The notes under the pieces: generated by a model
Database searches by the model: none
What the model was told of the DNA's origin: nothing
The model's input: the letters and a program-made list of their open reading frames with translations, nothing else
NCBI RefSeq assembly: GCF_008632335.1
Contig: NZ_VWXX01000001.1
Location: 269,290-333,289, forward strand
Length of the DNA stretch: 64,000 bases
Reading direction: 5' to 3'
Origin: Thiohalocapsa marina
Lineage (GTDB): Bacteria; Pseudomonadota; Gammaproteobacteria; Chromatiales; Chromatiaceae
Shown here: one piece after another, positions 13,068 to 24,874 of the stretch
Layout: each line of letters opens with the position of its first letter
Numbering within the stretch: position 1 is the first letter of the stretch
Position numbers and translations under genes: made by a program

Positions 13068-13096
13068 AGTCTATCGGCAACCTAACGCCTATGCAA
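13068..13096 (-). promoter_or_regulatory. Sigma70-like promoter for the rimP-nusA-infB operon leader
   Basis: On the minus strand, TTGCAT (13096-13091) and TAGACT (13073-13068) are separated by exactly 17 bases. Transcription would start near 13061, giving a leader that meets terminators T1 and T2 before rimP. I found no tRNA in this leader, although many gammaproteobacteria carry an initiator tRNA gene here. The rest of 12904-13207 shows no open frame worth reporting. Confidence 0.55.
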
Positions 13097-13207
13097 GGGT
13101 CGGTGCGGCAAAGCGCCGCTGTTTTCGGGCCCTTTTTTTGACAATGCCGTGGCAAGCTGCTGCAATCTTGGTAATTCGCCTGTTTCACGCCGCGACGCCC
13201 GCTACCC

Positions 13208-13690
13208 ATGGCAGACGCCCTGACGCAACTCGCCGCCGACCTCGGCGGCCGCCTTCGGCAACGAGGGCTGACCCTGACCACGGCCGAGTCCTGCACCGGC
13301 GGCTGGATCGCCAAGTGCATCACCGACACCGCCGGCAGCAGCGGCTACTTCGGACGCGGTTACATCACTTACTGCAACGCCGCAAAGACGCAGGAACTGG
13401 GCGTTTCCGCGCAGACCCTGTCCCGGCACGGCGCCGTCAGCGAGCCCGTGGTGCGCGAGATGGCCCGGGGCGCCCTGGCGCGCAGCGGCGCCGACCTGGC
13501 CATTGCGGTCAGCGGCATCGCCGGCCCGGGCGGCGGCACGCCGGACAAGCCTGTGGGCACCGTCTGCCTGGCCTGGGCACTCGGCGAGCGGATCAGCGTC
13601 GGTACCCTGCACCTGACCGGCGACCGCGAGACCATCCGCCGCCAGAGCGTGCTGCACGCCCTGCGCGGCGCCCTCGAACTGCTGTCCTGA
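13208..13690 (+). CDS. pncC: CinA-family nicotinamide-nucleotide amidase
   Basis: Deamidates nicotinamide mononucleotide to nicotinate mononucleotide (NAD salvage). At 160 residues it is the stand-alone CinA C-terminal domain (YgaD type). Signatures: TLTTAESCTGGWIAKCITDT, GRGYITYCNAAKTQELGV and AIAVSGIAGPGGGTPDKPVG. The close linkage pncC-recA-recX is standard in gammaproteobacteria and agrees with the call. It is divergent from rimP. Confidence 0.95.
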   Translation: MADALTQLAADLGGRLRQRGLTLTTAESCTGGWIAKCITDTAGSSGYFGRGYITYCNAAKTQELGVSAQTLSRHGAVSEPVVREMARGALARSGADLAIAVSGIAGPGGGTPDKPVGTVCLAWALGERISVGTLHLTGDRETIRRQSVLHALRGALELLS

Positions 13691-13799
13691 CGGGTCCGGA
13701 GCGGCGGCGCTTCAGCGCGCCTGTGCTGCGCCCTCTTGCCGGATGCGCGGCTGCACCGGCTGGCGCCGGCCCGAGGCCGTTGGTGCACCGCAGCCGGGT

Positions 13800-13828
13800 A
13801 TGACGCTGCAGGTTTGCTGTGAGATAAT
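13800..13828 (+). promoter_or_regulatory. Probable recA promoter
   Basis: ATGACG (13800-13805) and GATAAT (13823-13828) are spaced 17 bases apart, about 70 bases before the recA start. No CTGT-N8-ACAG LexA operator was found by eye between pncC and recA, so SOS control here, if present, uses a diverged site. Confidence 0.4.
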
Positions 13829-13896
13829 TCCGTCACGACAAACCCGGCCCAATCGAGCTGCCACCAGGGCGGCGCCCACCATTTCAAGGAGCGACT

Positions 13897-14940
<1,044 letters not shown>

Positions 14941-14971
14941 GCCGCTGTCCGCGACCCGCGCGTTCGCACCC

Positions 14972-15481
14972 ATGGTCGATCCCCCCGCACCCGACGAAAA
15001 AAGCCTTTTCGACAGCGATGCCCTCCCGGGTCATGACAGCCTTGCCCTGGAGATCCGCAGCCGTGCGATCAAGCTGCTGACCACCCGCGAGCACAGCTGC
15101 CTGGAGCTGCAACGCAAGCTGGAACAGCGCGGCTATCCGCCGCAGGCCGTGCGCCAGGTGCTCGACGACCTGCAGCGGGACGATCTGCTGAGCGAGCAGC
15201 GGCTGGCGGAGGCCTATGTGGCCGAACGCCTGGGCAAGGGCTTCGGCCCCGTGCGCATCCGCTTCGAGCTGCGGGAGAAAGGCCTTTCCGACGCGCAGAT
15301 CGACCCTCACCTGATGCTGGACGACACACAGGTGCTCGCCGTGATGGCGCGGGCCCACCAGCGTCGGTTCGGACCTGCCGCCCGGGACGATCGCGCCACC
15401 GCAGCGAAGCGCGCGCGCTTTCTGGAGTACCGCGGCTTCCCGTCGTACCTGATCGCGCGCTACCTCGGCGACGACGGCTAG
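14972..15481 (+). CDS. recX: Regulatory protein RecX
   Basis: Modulates RecA filaments, 169 residues, three-helix repeat protein. Family segments: [40 protein letters not shown], and [20 protein letters not shown]. Its position immediately after recA supports the call. The first 25 residues are variable and could be shorter. Confidence 0.93.
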   Translation: MVDPPAPDEKSLFDSDALPGHDSLALEIRSRAIKLLTTREHSCLELQRKLEQRGYPPQAVRQVLDDLQRDDLLSEQRLAEAYVAERLGKGFGPVRIRFELREKGLSDAQIDPHLMLDDTQVLAVMARAHQRRFGPAARDDRATAAKRARFLEYRGFPSYLIARYLGDDG

Positions 15482-15568
15482 CCTTTACCCGGCACCCGAT
15501 CCAGCCACGGCCGCACACCCCGTATTCGTTCATTCCGACCCCTGATCCATCGCGTGAGTCAGACCCCC

Positions 15569-18169
<2,601 letters not shown>

Positions 18170-18198
18170 ACAGACCAACCACCAGTCAGCGAGACACT

Positions 18199-19422
18199 AT
18201 GGCACTGATTGTTCAAAAATATGGCGGCACCTCGGTCGGCAGCGTCGAGCGCATCCAGGCCGTGGCGGAAAAGGTCAAGCAGGCCCGCGACCGCGGTGAT
18301 CGCATCGTGGTGGTGGTCTCGGCCATGTCCGGCGAGACGGATCGGCTGATCGGGCTGGCCCGCGCCATCCAGCAGCCGCCCGCCCCCCGCGAACTGGATG
18401 TCCTTTTGTCCACCGGCGAGCAGGTCACCATCGCACTGCTGGCCATGGCCCTCGACGCCCTAGGCTGCCCTGCCCGCTCCTACACCGGGGCCCAGGTTCA
18501 GGTGCTGACGGACAGCGCTCACAACAAGGCGCGCATCCGCGATATCGCCGGCGCCCGGGTGCAAGCGGACCTGGACGCCGGGCGCGTCGTCGTGGTGGCC
18601 GGATTCCAGGGCATCGACGAGCACGGCAACATCACCACCCTGGGCCGCGGCGGCTCGGATACCTCCGCGGTCGCCATGGCCGCCGCACTGAACGCCGATG
18701 AGTGCCAGATCTACACCGACGTCGACGGGGTCTACACCACCGATCCGCGCATCGAGCCCCGGGCGCGCAAGCTGCCGCGCATCACCTTCGAAGAGATGCT
18801 GGAGATGGCCAGCCTGGGCTCGAAGGTGCTGCAGATCCGCTCGGTCGAATTCGCCGGAAAATACAAGGTTCCATTACGCGTGCTTTCCAGCTTCCAGGAA
18901 GGCAGCGGTACGCTGATTTCGTTCGAGGAGGAGAATGTGGAAGAGGCCAAGATCGCCGGAATCGCCTTCGCCAAAGACGAGGCCAAACTCACCATCCTGG
19001 GCGTGCCTGACCAGCCGGGTGTTGCGCACAAGATCCTCGGACCCATCTCCGACGCCAACATCGAGGTGGATATGATCGTGCAGAACGTTGCCGCGCACGA
19101 GCAGACCACCGACTTCACCTTTACCGTGCATCGCAACGACTACACCAAGGCCATGGATATCCTGCGGGCCACCGCGGAGTCGCTGTCGGCGCGCGAGGTG
19201 CTGGGCGACGAGAAGATCGTCAAGATCAGCCTGGTGGGCGTCGGCATGCGATCCCACGCAGGTATTGCCACGCGCATGTTCGAGGCCTTGGCGCGCGAGG
19301 GCATCAACATCCGCATGATCTCCACCTCCGAGATCAAGATCTCGGTGGTGGTGGACGAACGCTATCTGGAACTCGGCGTGCGCGCCTTGCACGAGGCCTT
19401 CGACCTGGCGAACGCGGATTGA
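18199..19422 (+). CDS. lysC: Aspartate kinase
   Basis: First step of lysine/threonine/methionine synthesis, 407 residues from ATG 18199. Motifs: VQKYGGTSVGSVERIQ at the N-terminus, VVVSAMSGETDRLIGLA, GRGGSDTSAVAMAAAL and TDVDGVYTTDPR. Two ACT domains follow (LGVPDQPGVAHKILGPISDA and SLVGVGMRSHAGIATRMFEA), indicating feedback control by end-product amino acids. This is the short monofunctional form common upstream of csrA in gammaproteobacteria. Confidence 0.97.
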   Translation: MALIVQKYGGTSVGSVERIQAVAEKVKQARDRGDRIVVVVSAMSGETDRLIGLARAIQQPPAPRELDVLLSTGEQVTIALLAMALDALGCPARSYTGAQVQVLTDSAHNKARIRDIAGARVQADLDAGRVVVVAGFQGIDEHGNITTLGRGGSDTSAVAMAAALNADECQIYTDVDGVYTTDPRIEPRARKLPRITFEEMLEMASLGSKVLQIRSVEFAGKYKVPLRVLSSFQEGSGTLISFEEENVEEAKIAGIAFAKDEAKLTILGVPDQPGVAHKILGPISDANIEVDMIVQNVAAHEQTTDFTFTVHRNDYTKAMDILRATAESLSAREVLGDEKIVKISLVGVGMRSHAGIATRMFEALAREGINIRMISTSEIKISVVVDERYLELGVRALHEAFDLANAD

Positions 19423-19439
19423 AGTGTATTCACTCATTT

Positions 19440-19464
19440 GGTGTGCAAGCCGTTGATGCACACC
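19440..19464. promoter_or_regulatory. Perfect inverted repeat in the lysC-csrA spacer
   Basis: GGTGTGCA (19440-19447) and TGCACACC (19457-19464) flank a 9-base spacer. No U-tract follows, so it could be an operator or an RNA hairpin at the lysC 3' end rather than a terminator. Just downstream, TACACT (19480-19485) is a possible -10 for csrA. Confidence 0.4.
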
Positions 19465-19617
19465 GCGGGATCTAGCTGCTACACTCCGCCCAGGGGCAGC
19501 AGGAACGAGCCGCCAGTTGCCCGGGTCGCAGTCCTCCATCCGGGGTTGACCATCGTCGGGATACGCAATCGGTCAGAGAGGCTGCAGAGTCAAAAGGACA
19601 TGTAGGGAGATTAGAGA

Positions 19618-19836
19618 ATGCTGATTCTTACCCGTCGGGTCGGTGAGACCCTGATGATCGGCGACGAAGTGACCGTGACCGTACTGGGGGTCAAGGGAAA
19701 CCAGGTCCGCATCGGCGTGAACGCACCGCGCGATGTCGCCGTTCATCGCGAAGAGATCTACGAAAGAATCAAGCGCGAGCAGGCACAGGGCTCAGCGCCC
19801 GGCGGCAGCGACGAGCACACCCCGACCGACGACTGA
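19618..19836 (+). CDS. csrA: Carbon storage regulator CsrA
   Basis: Homodimeric RNA-binding repressor of translation, 72 residues. [32 protein letters not shown] and [15 protein letters not shown] cover the canonical five-strand fold and the RNA-contacting Arg44-type position. The last 15 residues are a disordered acidic tail. Its leader has AAGGACA and AGGGAGA motifs overlapping the ribosome-binding site, which look like CsrA target GGA sites and suggest autoregulation (inference). Linkage to tRNA-Ser downstream matches gammaproteobacteria. Confidence 0.97.
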   Translation: MLILTRRVGETLMIGDEVTVTVLGVKGNQVRIGVNAPRDVAVHREEIYERIKREQAQGSAPGGSDEHTPTDD

Positions 19837-20115
19837 CCGCAGGCACAACCACCAGGCCACACCTCAGCACCCGGGGCTGGTCATAACGCTGCTGGGCAGG
19901 CCGCTGTCAGCCGATCGCCGTCCTGCCCGGCTGCAGAAACCCGGCGCCAGAAGCAGCCGTCAGTACCGTCGGCCACAGTCGGCCACCAGCATCGAAGCCG
20001 ACTGGATCGTGCCGTACAAGGCTGGGACGGTCTGGATCGGGCCGGGCCGAGGCCACTCCACGGCAGCCCCAACGAATCACAAGAAATCACTGGACTAGAA
20101 CCCGGTATATCCTGT

Positions 20116-20121
20116 TACAAT
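20116..20121 (+). promoter_or_regulatory. Possible -10 box for tRNA-Ser
   Basis: TACAAT lies 15 bases before the tRNA-Ser 5' end. No convincing -35 hexamer is visible at the right distance. Confidence 0.3.
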
Positions 20122-20135
20122 AACCGACTTCAGAT

Positions 20136-20226
20136 GGAGAGGTGGCCGAGTGGCTGAAGGCGCTCCCCTGCTAAGGGAGTATGGGTTAAAAGCTCATCGA
20201 GGGTTCGAATCCCTCCCTCTCCGCCA
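20136..20226 (+). tRNA. tRNA-Ser (anticodon GCT)
   Basis: Ninety-one bases with a full cloverleaf. The acceptor stem pairs GGAGAGG with CCTCTCC. The anticodon stem CTCCC/GGGAG encloses the loop CTGCTAA. A long variable arm is typical of serine tRNAs, the T loop contains GGTTCGAATCC, and a 3' CCA is encoded. Confidence 0.97.
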
Positions 20227-20357
20227 TCTGCAACGGACAGGCGGCAGACCAACAACACGAAACGCAGGCCGTCGGCCCATGTCCTCCAGCGCAACGCAGA
20301 CGCCGAGCAATCAGCCATCGTTGCGAGGCTGACACAACCCTTGAAAAGCAAAAACTT

Positions 20358-20433
20358 GCGCCCTTAGCTCAGTTGGTAGAGCATCTGACTTTTAATCAGG
20401 TGGTCGATGGTTCGAGTCCATCAGGGCGCACCA
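20358..20433 (+). tRNA. tRNA-Lys (anticodon TTT)
   Basis: Seventy-six bases. Acceptor GCGCCCT pairs with AGGGCGC; the D arm contains AGCTCAGTTGGTAGAGC; the anticodon loop CTTTTAA lies in stem TCTGA/TCAGG. The T arm has GGTTCGAGTCC and CCA is encoded. It is the last core-genome feature before accessory genes, so its 3' end is a plausible attachment site, though no second copy was seen in the window. Confidence 0.97.
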
Positions 20434-20819
20434 ATTAATTCAGTCACTTACCGCCTCCGATCTTGATCACCCTCTCCGCTCCTTCGTTAACGGTAGCCGT
20501 ATGGTAGCCGTTCGCCGGAGCCTAGGCGGGGAAGCTGTCTTCGAATCTTCTCGGACGACGCGGGACCAGGTCCAATCCGCTCCACCTTGAATCCGGGTGG
20601 GCTGGTCGATTCGTGGATATGCCATACCCGATTCAGTGACTCAGGCCAGCGAATGTCGCCCTTGGTGAGTGAAGGCTCAATGCGTCTGCACGGTGGCCTT
20701 CGAGGCTGCCAGGCCTCTGGGCCTTCTACCTAGCCGCGGAACAGAGCCGCTTATGCCGCGGCTGAACAATCTGCGCCCCAATATCGCACTCACTGCGATG
20801 TCAGATAAGCGCTAGCTAA
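20434..20819. other. Gene-poor stretch after tRNA-Lys
   Basis: No intact gene. A minus-strand open frame of about 75 codons without a good start (roughly 20508-20731, ending LPYGYR then stop) may be a gene remnant, but I cannot assign it. A near-tandem GGTAGCCGT repeat lies at about 20484-20511. The stretch looks like scarred integration-site DNA. Confidence 0.4.
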
Positions 20820-21164
20820 CTATTCGAGATCCCCGAAGAACAGGCGACGGTCACCGTCCCGCGGCATCTGCTGCGAAAGCGCGTGGTCAAGAACAGCTAT
20901 GCGCTGCGCGTGCGCGGTCACTCCATGATCGACGACCAGATCCAGGACGGGGACATCATCATCGTCGAGCGGCGCGAGACCGCAGCCAACGGGGAGTCGG
21001 TGGTGGCGATGATCAACGGCGAGCGGGTGACGCTCAAGCGCTTCTATGTCGAGCCCGACGGCATTCGGCTGCAGCCGGCCAATCCGAGCATGCAGCCGAT
21101 CTATCTGCGGCATGAGGAGCTGCAGATCCTCGGTATCGTCGCCGGGGTGATCCGCCAGGGCTGA
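20820..21164 (+). pseudogene. LexA-like S24 peptidase domain lacking its DNA-binding half
   Basis: The frame begins right after an in-frame TAA (20817-20819) with FEIPEEQATVTVPRHLLRKR and runs to residue G of VAGVIRQG. A GTG at 20883 could start a 93-residue product. It corresponds to the C-terminal catalytic domain of LexA: the nucleophile Ser is in RGHSMIDDQI and the base Lys in RVTLKRFY. The winged-helix DNA-binding domain and the Ala-Gly cleavage site are missing. It is best read as a 5'-truncated lexA relic, though a short stand-alone protease-fold protein cannot be excluded. Confidence 0.75.
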
Positions 21165-21213
21165 AATCCGGAGTTGCGCCAGGCGCCAATGGTCGCGTTG
21201 CTCGACTTGGGGC

Positions 21214-21996
21214 TCAAGCCGCCCCGAGATACCCCATGACCTTGCGCACATAGGCCCGCGTCTCCCGATACGGCGGAACGCGATTGCCGTATTTCGCCAC
21301 CGCGCCTTCTCCGGCGTTATAGGCGGCGAGCACCAGACGCAGGTCGCCGTCGAAGCGCTCCATCAGAAGCCGCAGATACGCGACCCCACCGCGGATGTTC
21401 TGGGCCGGGTCCCAGCGATCACGGACTCCGAAGCGCTCGGCGGTCGCCGGCATCAGCTGCATCAGGCCACAGGCGCCGGCGGGGGATTTGGCGCGCGGGT
21501 TGTAGCTCGACTCCGCGCGGATGACGGCATGCACCAATTCAGGATCGATGCCGTGCCGTTTGGCGGTCGCATCAATCAGCGCGGCGAAGCGTGCGCGACG
21601 CTCGGCAAGTCGGCCGGTCAGGGCTTGTGGGCGAAGGCGGTGGTGCTGCGCCTGATTGGAGACCGTCAGGATCGCGAGGGTTGGAGCTTTGCCCGGTTCT
21701 GCCTCCGAGTTTCCCGGCGCCTTCTGGCGGCGGGTCTGTCGATGCCACTCTCCCAGCAGTTCATGCGTGCGCAGCGGGCGCTCGAAACCAAAGTCAGAAG
21801 CCAGGGGCTCGCGCCCATCACCAGCCCAGCCCGTCGATGACAGCAGGGCCAGCGTCATGACCAAGACCCTGGAGCTCCACAGCACGCTCCGGTCTGCAGT
21901 CGATACTGCACCATCGGCCTGTCGCAGCAGTGCAGCTCGGTCCTGCATCACTGCAGTGACGCCACCCGTCGTCAGTCTCGTTGGTCGCTTCCCCAT
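21214..21996 (-). CDS. Lytic transglycosylase (SLT domain), secreted
   Basis: Cleaves peptidoglycan glycan strands; 260 residues from ATG 21996 (GAGG upstream). A hydrophobic segment VLVMTLALLSSTGWAGDG (near residues 44-62) looks like a signal peptide, preferably from an internal start. The SLT core has AVIRAESSYNPRAKSPAGA with the catalytic Glu, GLMQLMPATAERFGV, NIRGGVAYLRLLM and VLAAYNAGEGAV. Enzymes of this type accompany conjugation systems and local wall remodelling. It and the next gene are the only ICE-like genes on this side of the window. Confidence 0.88.
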   Translation of the reverse strand: MGKRPTRLTTGGVTAVMQDRAALLRQADGAVSTADRSVLWSSRVLVMTLALLSSTGWAGDGREPLASDFGFERPLRTHELLGEWHRQTRRQKAPGNSEAEPGKAPTLAILTVSNQAQHHRLRPQALTGRLAERRARFAALIDATAKRHGIDPELVHAVIRAESSYNPRAKSPAGACGLMQLMPATAERFGVRDRWDPAQNIRGGVAYLRLLMERFDGDLRLVLAAYNAGEGAVAKYGNRVPPYRETRAYVRKVMGYLGAA

Positions 21997-22211
21997 CGCA
22001 TGCCCTCGGCTATGGTTGTGCAGGGCACTCTAGACAGGCGCCTGCCGGAACCGCGACCGCAAGAGCTCGCTATGGAGCCGAGCTTTCTCCGTGACCAACC
22101 ATCGCCTTCCGTGACTATGTGCAATCCCTCGCGCCGAGCCGATCTTTCGCGGCTGCGCGGAAATGAGGAGCGCCCTACCCTCCGGGATTTCCGTCGCTCC
22201 CGGAGTTCCCT

Positions 22212-22958
22212 ATGGCCAAAGCCTCTTCCCCTCAGAAACGCAGCTTCTCCAAGCCCGTTCTCGATCAGACGCTGACCATCCACAGCCAGAATGCCCAGTA
22301 CGTGCTGCAGCGGGGACATTCCTTCCTGCTGGTGGTGCGCGCGCTCTATGCGCTCTCGGTGGTGCTGCGCATCATCGGCGAGGATGCCGAGATGGATCAG
22401 ATCGAGGCACTGGTCTCCGAGCGCATCGAGACCGTCGCCAAGCGGTTGCAGGACGAGCACGCGCGCCTGAAGGCGCTGGCCGATGAGGAGGGCGGTGTGC
22501 CGATCCCGCGCTACACCCATCCGCGAGCGGTGACGCTGCAGTTGTCCTCACCACAGCTAGCCCAGTACGTCCGTCTGGTGCTGTTGCTGGACAAGACCCT
22601 GATGCTACTCGATGGGCTCTGGTTCGCTGGGGTCTTGAGCAACAAGCAGCGCAAGAACGCCACCCATGACTCGCGCCGGCTGGTCTACGGCCTCGGCCGC
22701 TCGCTCATCGACCTGGAGCGCCGGGCGAGAGATTCAGCCCTGCGCGCTGGCAAACAGGCAGAACTGCAAGCCGCCGATGAGGCTGTAACGGTACTCGCCA
22801 CCGGATCGCTCGTGGACGGGCACGACGAAGCACAGGATCTCGAACAGCCGCCAGCCGAGACGGCAGCTCCGACGGAGATTGAACGCAGCGCTGAAGACGC
22901 GCAGGTCCAGGACGACGCTGAGCCTGAGGCACAGGCGCATCACTCCGCGATCCAATAG
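22212..22958 (+). CDS. DUF1845/AcaB-like integrative-element protein
   Basis: A 248-residue soluble, mostly helical protein with GGAG before its ATG. The central part (YVLQRGHSFLLVVRALYALS, PQLAQYVRLVLLLDKTLMLL, SRRLVYGLGRSLIDLERRAR) resembles DUF1845 proteins (PFL_4669 / AcaB type) found in integrative conjugative elements, some linked to transcriptional activation of transfer genes. The last 60 residues are acidic and low complexity. The family call is from memory of motifs; function here is unproven. Its 3' end overlaps the convergent TauE gene by 19 bases. Confidence 0.6.
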   Translation: MAKASSPQKRSFSKPVLDQTLTIHSQNAQYVLQRGHSFLLVVRALYALSVVLRIIGEDAEMDQIEALVSERIETVAKRLQDEHARLKALADEEGGVPIPRYTHPRAVTLQLSSPQLAQYVRLVLLLDKTLMLLDGLWFAGVLSNKQRKNATHDSRRLVYGLGRSLIDLERRARDSALRAGKQAELQAADEAVTVLATGSLVDGHDEAQDLEQPPAETAAPTEIERSAEDAQVQDDAEPEAQAHHSAIQ

Positions 22959-23731
22959 GTCTCGGCAAAGAAGTAGGCCGTGATTCCGGCGCCAACGACG
23001 ATCACGAAGCCCTTCACCCAGCCCTGCGGGATCTGTCGCGACAGATGCGCGGCGACATACCCTCCGGCCAGGGTGCCGATCAGCACCAGGCCGCCCTCGC
23101 CCCAGGCAATGGCCCCATGGAGTCCGAACAGGATCAGGGCTGCCACCGAGACAAGGGTTGAGATCAGGAGCTTGAGACCATTCATCACATGGATGTCGGT
23201 CTCTCCGGCCAGGATCAGGTAGCTCAGGGCGATGATGCCGAGGCCGGCGTTGAAGAAGCCGCCGTAGACGCAAACGCCAAGCAGCAGGACAGGCAGCAGC
23301 CAATGCAGCGGCCCCCGGTCCGGTGTTGACCTGCGCGGCTGATGACGGCACCGCCGGCGCAGGCGCGCATTGAGCGGGCCACCGAAGGCAAAGAGACTTG
23401 TTGCGAGTAGCAGCAGCCAGGGGATGCTCTGGCGAAACAGGACCTCGCCTGCCTGCAGCAGCAGCCCCGCGCCGAGGAGCCCACCGAGCAGGCTGATCAG
23501 GATCAGGCCCGGCAGGCGGCTTCGATGACCCGCGAGCTCCCGGCGCAAGGCATAGGCACCGCTCAGATAGCCGGCACAGGCGGCAAAGGTGTTGGTGGCA
23601 TTGGCCGCGATCGGCGGCACACCGACGGCCAGCAGGGCCGGAAAGGTGAAAAAGCTGCCGCCCCCGGCGATGGCATTCAGGGCACCGCCGAAGAATCCCG
23701 CCGTCAGCAGCAACAGGGCATCAAAGGTCAT
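22940..23731 (-). CDS. TauE/SafE-family membrane exporter
   Basis: Putative anion permease of the sulfite/organosulfonate exporter family, 263 residues from ATG 23731 (MTFDALLLLTAGFFGGALNA). About eight membrane helices. The family signature GFFGGALNAIAGGGSFFTFP lies at the N-terminus and its internal echo GVCVYGGFFNAGLGIIALSY in the second half. The substrate cannot be told from sequence. Upstream codons to 23779 are in frame but not family-like. Confidence 0.9.
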   Translation of the reverse strand: MTFDALLLLTAGFFGGALNAIAGGGSFFTFPALLAVGVPPIAANATNTFAACAGYLSGAYALRRELAGHRSRLPGLILISLLGGLLGAGLLLQAGEVLFRQSIPWLLLLATSLFAFGGPLNARLRRRCRHQPRRSTPDRGPLHWLLPVLLLGVCVYGGFFNAGLGIIALSYLILAGETDIHVMNGLKLLISTLVSVAALILFGLHGAIAWGEGGLVLIGTLAGGYVAAHLSRQIPQGWVKGFVIVVGAGITAYFFAETYWIAE

Positions 23732-23955
23732 GGGTCTGCATCGCTCTGCGCCGCTGCGGTGCCGACACGCCTCGGACAACGGCGCCGATCGCCGAGCGTG
23801 TCTGTCATGGTTGGGTTATCCTGATGACCTGATCCGTCCCGACGAAGGGCGGCGACAAACCAGACTTGTCCGCGGTGAGCGAGGGCAGCCTGTGACGCTC
23901 CAAACCGCTCAGCCACAGCGCTGGAATCGCCCCATCCGAGACCATCTTCACGATC

Positions 23956-24384
23956 ATGCAGTGTCATCAGACCAGTTTCACCCTTTCCACCGCCGGACGC
24001 GGTCCGCTCAGGCTCACCGCGCGCGTGGCCGAGTGCGTGCGCGACTCGGGCATTCATACCGGACTCTGTCATGTCTTTTGCCAACATACCAGCGCCTCGC
24101 TGCTGATCACGGAGAATGCCGACCCCGCGGTGCTGCGCGATCTGGAGGGTCATCTGACGCGTGCGGTCCCGGACGGTGATCCGCGCTATACGCACGACCA
24201 GGAAGGCCCCGACGACATGTCCGCGCATATCCGCAGCATCCTGACCGGCTCGGGCCTGACGGTGCCCATCCGCCAGGGGCGCTTGGCGCTCGGCACCTGG
24301 CAGGGGCTGTTTCTCTGGGAACACCGTGCCCAGGGTCATGCGCGCACGCTGGTGGTGACCTGCTTTGGCACAGCGGCGTCTTGA
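23956..24384 (+). CDS. YjbQ/UPF0047 family protein
   Basis: A 142-residue protein of the secondary thiamine-phosphate synthase/YjbQ family. Diagnostic conserved segments are CHVFCQHTSASLLITENADP, GDPRYTHDQEGPDDMSAHIR and the C-terminal LGTWQGLFLWEHRAQGHAR. E. coli YjbQ has weak thiamine-phosphate synthase activity, but the native role is unclear. It is followed after 9 bases by the TsaA-like gene. Confidence 0.9.
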   Translation: MQCHQTSFTLSTAGRGPLRLTARVAECVRDSGIHTGLCHVFCQHTSASLLITENADPAVLRDLEGHLTRAVPDGDPRYTHDQEGPDDMSAHIRSILTGSGLTVPIRQGRLALGTWQGLFLWEHRAQGHARTLVVTCFGTAAS

Positions 24385-24393
24385 GGCTAAGCC

Positions 24394-24837
24394 ATGCCGC
24401 AGCCCATCCGCCCCGGTGAGATCGCCGTCGAGGTCCCAGACGCCGGGGATGCCTGCCTGCGCTTCATCGGCCGGCTACGCACCCCCTGGCAGCGCCGCGA
24501 GGACTGCCCGCGTCAGGGCGATCGGGCCGGTCCGGAATGCCGCATCGAGGTCTTTGCCCCCTGGGATCAGGCGCTCATGGGGCTTGAGGCGCCCGGTCAG
24601 TTGCAGGTGCTGTACTGGCTCGATCAGTCCCGGCGCGATTTGCTGGTGCAGCGACCGAAGTCTGGTGACCGGCTGTTCGGCACCTTCGCCCTGCGCTGGC
24701 CGGTGCGGCCGAATCCCATCGGCAGCGCCGTCGTGGCCGTGATCGGCATCGAGGGGGCGGTGCTACGGGTGCGCGGGCTCGATTGCGTCGATGGCACGCC
24801 GTTGCTGGATCTGAAGCCGGCACGGATGCCCGGTTGA
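24394..24837 (+). CDS. TrmO/TsaA-like tRNA methyltransferase
   Basis: 147 residues. TrmO N6-methylates threonylcarbamoyladenosine-37 in some tRNAs. The N-terminal FIGRLRTPWQRREDCPRQGD matches the TsaA fold entry strand, VRPNPIGSAVVAVIGIEG the nucleotide-binding core, and GLDCVDGTPLLDLKP the closing motif. It is shorter than E. coli TrmO (about 235), so only the TsaA domain is present. Divergent TsaA-like paralogues of unknown target exist; the substrate is therefore inferred. Confidence 0.8.
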   Translation: MPQPIRPGEIAVEVPDAGDACLRFIGRLRTPWQRREDCPRQGDRAGPECRIEVFAPWDQALMGLEAPGQLQVLYWLDQSRRDLLVQRPKSGDRLFGTFALRWPVRPNPIGSAVVAVIGIEGAVLRVRGLDCVDGTPLLDLKPARMPG

Positions 24838-24874
24838 ACAGATCACCCGGCCAACCCAGGTCAGTGAGGGTGTG

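Noticed and set aside
20434..20819. Integrase relic beside tRNA-Lys
   Set aside because: A minus-strand open stretch exists, but none of the tyrosine-recombinase catalytic motifs (R, HxxR, Y) can be recognised.
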